Source: Lachnospiraceae bacterium (GTDB lineage: Bacteria; Bacillota; Clostridia; Lachnospirales; Lachnospiraceae). From it: a DNA stretch of 44,809 bases. The notes under the pieces were generated by a model. It saw only the letters and a program-made list of their open reading frames with translations, searched no databases and had not been told where the DNA came from. The stretch spans positions 1-44,809 of the forward strand of contig JAFORL010000139.1 in NCBI GenBank assembly GCA_017393285.1, written 5' to 3'. Of this stretch, positions 43,677 to 44,809 are shown piece after piece; position 1 is the first letter of the stretch, and each line of letters starts with the position of its first letter. Position numbers and translations under genes: made by a program.

Positions 43677-44809
43677 ATGGCAACTACGTACAATCACAAA
43701 GTAATTGAAAAAAAATGGCAAAAGTATTGGGAGGAACATGAAACGTTCAAGACAGATGTTTGGGATTTTTCAAAGCCAAAGTATTATGCATTGGACATGT
43801 TCCCATATCCATCAGGAGTAGGTCTTCATGCAGGTCATCCAGAAGGATACACTGCTACAGATATTATGTCACGTATGAAGAGAATGCAAGGCTATAATGT
43901 GCTTCATCCAATGGGATACGATTCATTTGGTCTTCCTGCAGAACAATATGCTGTAAACACAGGTAATCATCCAAATGGATTCACACAGAAAAATGTTGAG
44001 ACATTTTCTAAGCAATTAAAGGAATTAGGTTTTGATTATGACTGGTCTAAGATGATTGCAACATCAGATCCTTCTTTCTACAAATGGACACAATGGATTT
44101 TTAAACAATTATACTTAGATGGATATGCAAAGCATATTGATATGCCTGTAAACTGGTGTGAAGAATTGGGAACTGTACTTTCCAACGATGAAGTAATAGA
44201 TGGAAAAAGTGAACGTGGAGGTTTCCCAGTTGTACGTAAGAATATGCCACAATGGGTTATTGACCAACCTGCATTTGCTGAGAAGTTGTTGGAAGGTCTT
44301 GATGATGTTGATTGGCCAGAGTCAACAAAAGAAATGCAGCGAAACTGGATTGGAAAAAGTACTGGTGTAGAAGTTGATTTTGAAATTGTTGGTGGTGGTA
44401 AGTTCTCTATCTTTACTACCTGTATTGAAACAATTTATGGTATTACATTTATGGTACTTGCCCCAGATGGAGACATTGTTACAGGGTTATTAGATCGTGT
44501 GGAAAACAGAGAAGAAGTACAGGCATACATTGACGAGACTTTGAAAAAGTCTGATATGGATCGAACAGAGTTAAATAAGACTAAGTCAGGATGTGAATTA
44601 AAGGGACTGAAATGTATCAATCCTGTCAATGGCAAGGAAGTTCGTATGTTCATTGGTGATTTCGTACTTGCTAGCTACGGTACAGGGGCTGTTATGGCAG
44701 TACCTACCCATGACCAAAGAGACTTTGAATATGCACAGGTTCATAATATTGAGATGATTCAAGTTATTGAAGGTGCAGATGTTTCTGAACATGCATTTGA
44801 AAAACAGGA
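43677..44809 (+). CDS. leuS: Leucyl-tRNA synthetase, N-terminal 377 residues (cut by window end)
   Basis: The frame is open to the last base. It charges tRNA-Leu. Start ATG 43677 follows AGGAGGA. Opening MATTYNHKVIEKKWQKYWEE is typical. The class I HIGH motif is HAGH in FPYPSGVGLHAGHPEGY, then MGYDSFGLPAEQYA. The CP1 editing domain is entered at about residue 220 (WIGKSTGVEVDF). Its Thr-rich peptide reads FTTCIETIYG where most bacteria have TTRPDT; the conserved YGTGAVMAVPTHDQRDFEYA is present with its Asp. The KMSKS motif and anticodon-binding part lie beyond the window. Confidence 0.97.
   Translation, partial: MATTYNHKVIEKKWQKYWEEHETFKTDVWDFSKPKYYALDMFPYPSGVGLHAGHPEGYTATDIMSRMKRMQGYNVLHPMGYDSFGLPAEQYAVNTGNHPNGFTQKNVETFSKQLKELGFDYDWSKMIATSDPSFYKWTQWIFKQLYLDGYAKHIDMPVNWCEELGTVLSNDEVIDGKSERGGFPVVRKNMPQWVIDQPAFAEKLLEGLDDVDWPESTKEMQRNWIGKSTGVEVDFEIVGGGKFSIFTTCIETIYGITFMVLAPDGDIVTGLLDRVENREEVQAYIDETLKKSDMDRTELNKTKSGCELKGLKCINPVNGKEVRMFIGDFVLASYGTGAVMAVPTHDQRDFEYAQVHNIEMIQVIEGADVSEHAFEKQ

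Overview
The window looks like a chromosomal segment of a low-G+C, spore-forming Gram-positive anaerobe in Clostridia, most likely a gut Lachnospiraceae. This is inference from gene content and order, not a database match. The support is: spoIVA and a SigK-type sigma factor (spore former); the blocks mutS-mutL-miaA, radC-mreBCD-PBP2-minCDE-rodA-mgsA and HlyD-like/yggS/sepF/ylmH/divIVA; an unusually large PBP2; and surface proteins with lysine-rich Ig-like domains. Nearly all genes lie on the + strand. I saw no tRNA, rRNA, CRISPR array, insertion sequence or prophage.

Layout. 1-365: tail of a surface protein and its terminator. 530-4201: a carbohydrate ABC importer (lipoprotein, two permeases, no ATPase). 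4202-7793: a SigK-like sigma factor without a pro-sequence, then clpS and clpA. A 12-bp perfect inverted repeat and a sigma-A-like promoter lie upstream of the sigma gene. 7794-8093: a very long hairpin. 8094-10921: spoIVA and an SH3/NlpC-P60 wall hydrolase. 11163-18676: a membrane-anchored MutS-like ATPase, mutS, mutL and miaA. 18813-20935: a PLP enzyme of the methionine gamma-lyase-like family, and radC. 21171-29773: mreB, mreC, mreD, PBP2, minC, minD, minE and rodA, which together run elongation and septum placement. 30018-30839: mgsA, a hairpin-rich spacer and a DUF378 membrane protein on the minus strand. 31427-36752: HlyD-like protein, yggS, sepF, ylmH and divIVA (division). 36871-39361: aroB, lspA and an RluA-type pseudouridine synthase. 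39361-42834: a three-copy direct repeat, an orphan BlaI-family regulator and a large secreted protein with an HExxH-x13-E metallopeptidase signature. 42911-43462: a PAP2 phosphatase gene broken by one in-frame stop. 43677-end: the 5' part of leuS.

How it fits together. Most of the window is core growth and division machinery plus mismatch repair. The less ordinary parts are the sigma/clpS/clpA unit next to spoIVA with its flanking inverted repeats, the membrane MutS homolog ahead of mutS, the metallopeptidase surface protein with its neighbouring regulator and repeats, and several long hairpins between genes. Start codons were moved from the longest reading frame to an internal ATG wherever a good Shine-Dalgarno sequence decided it.
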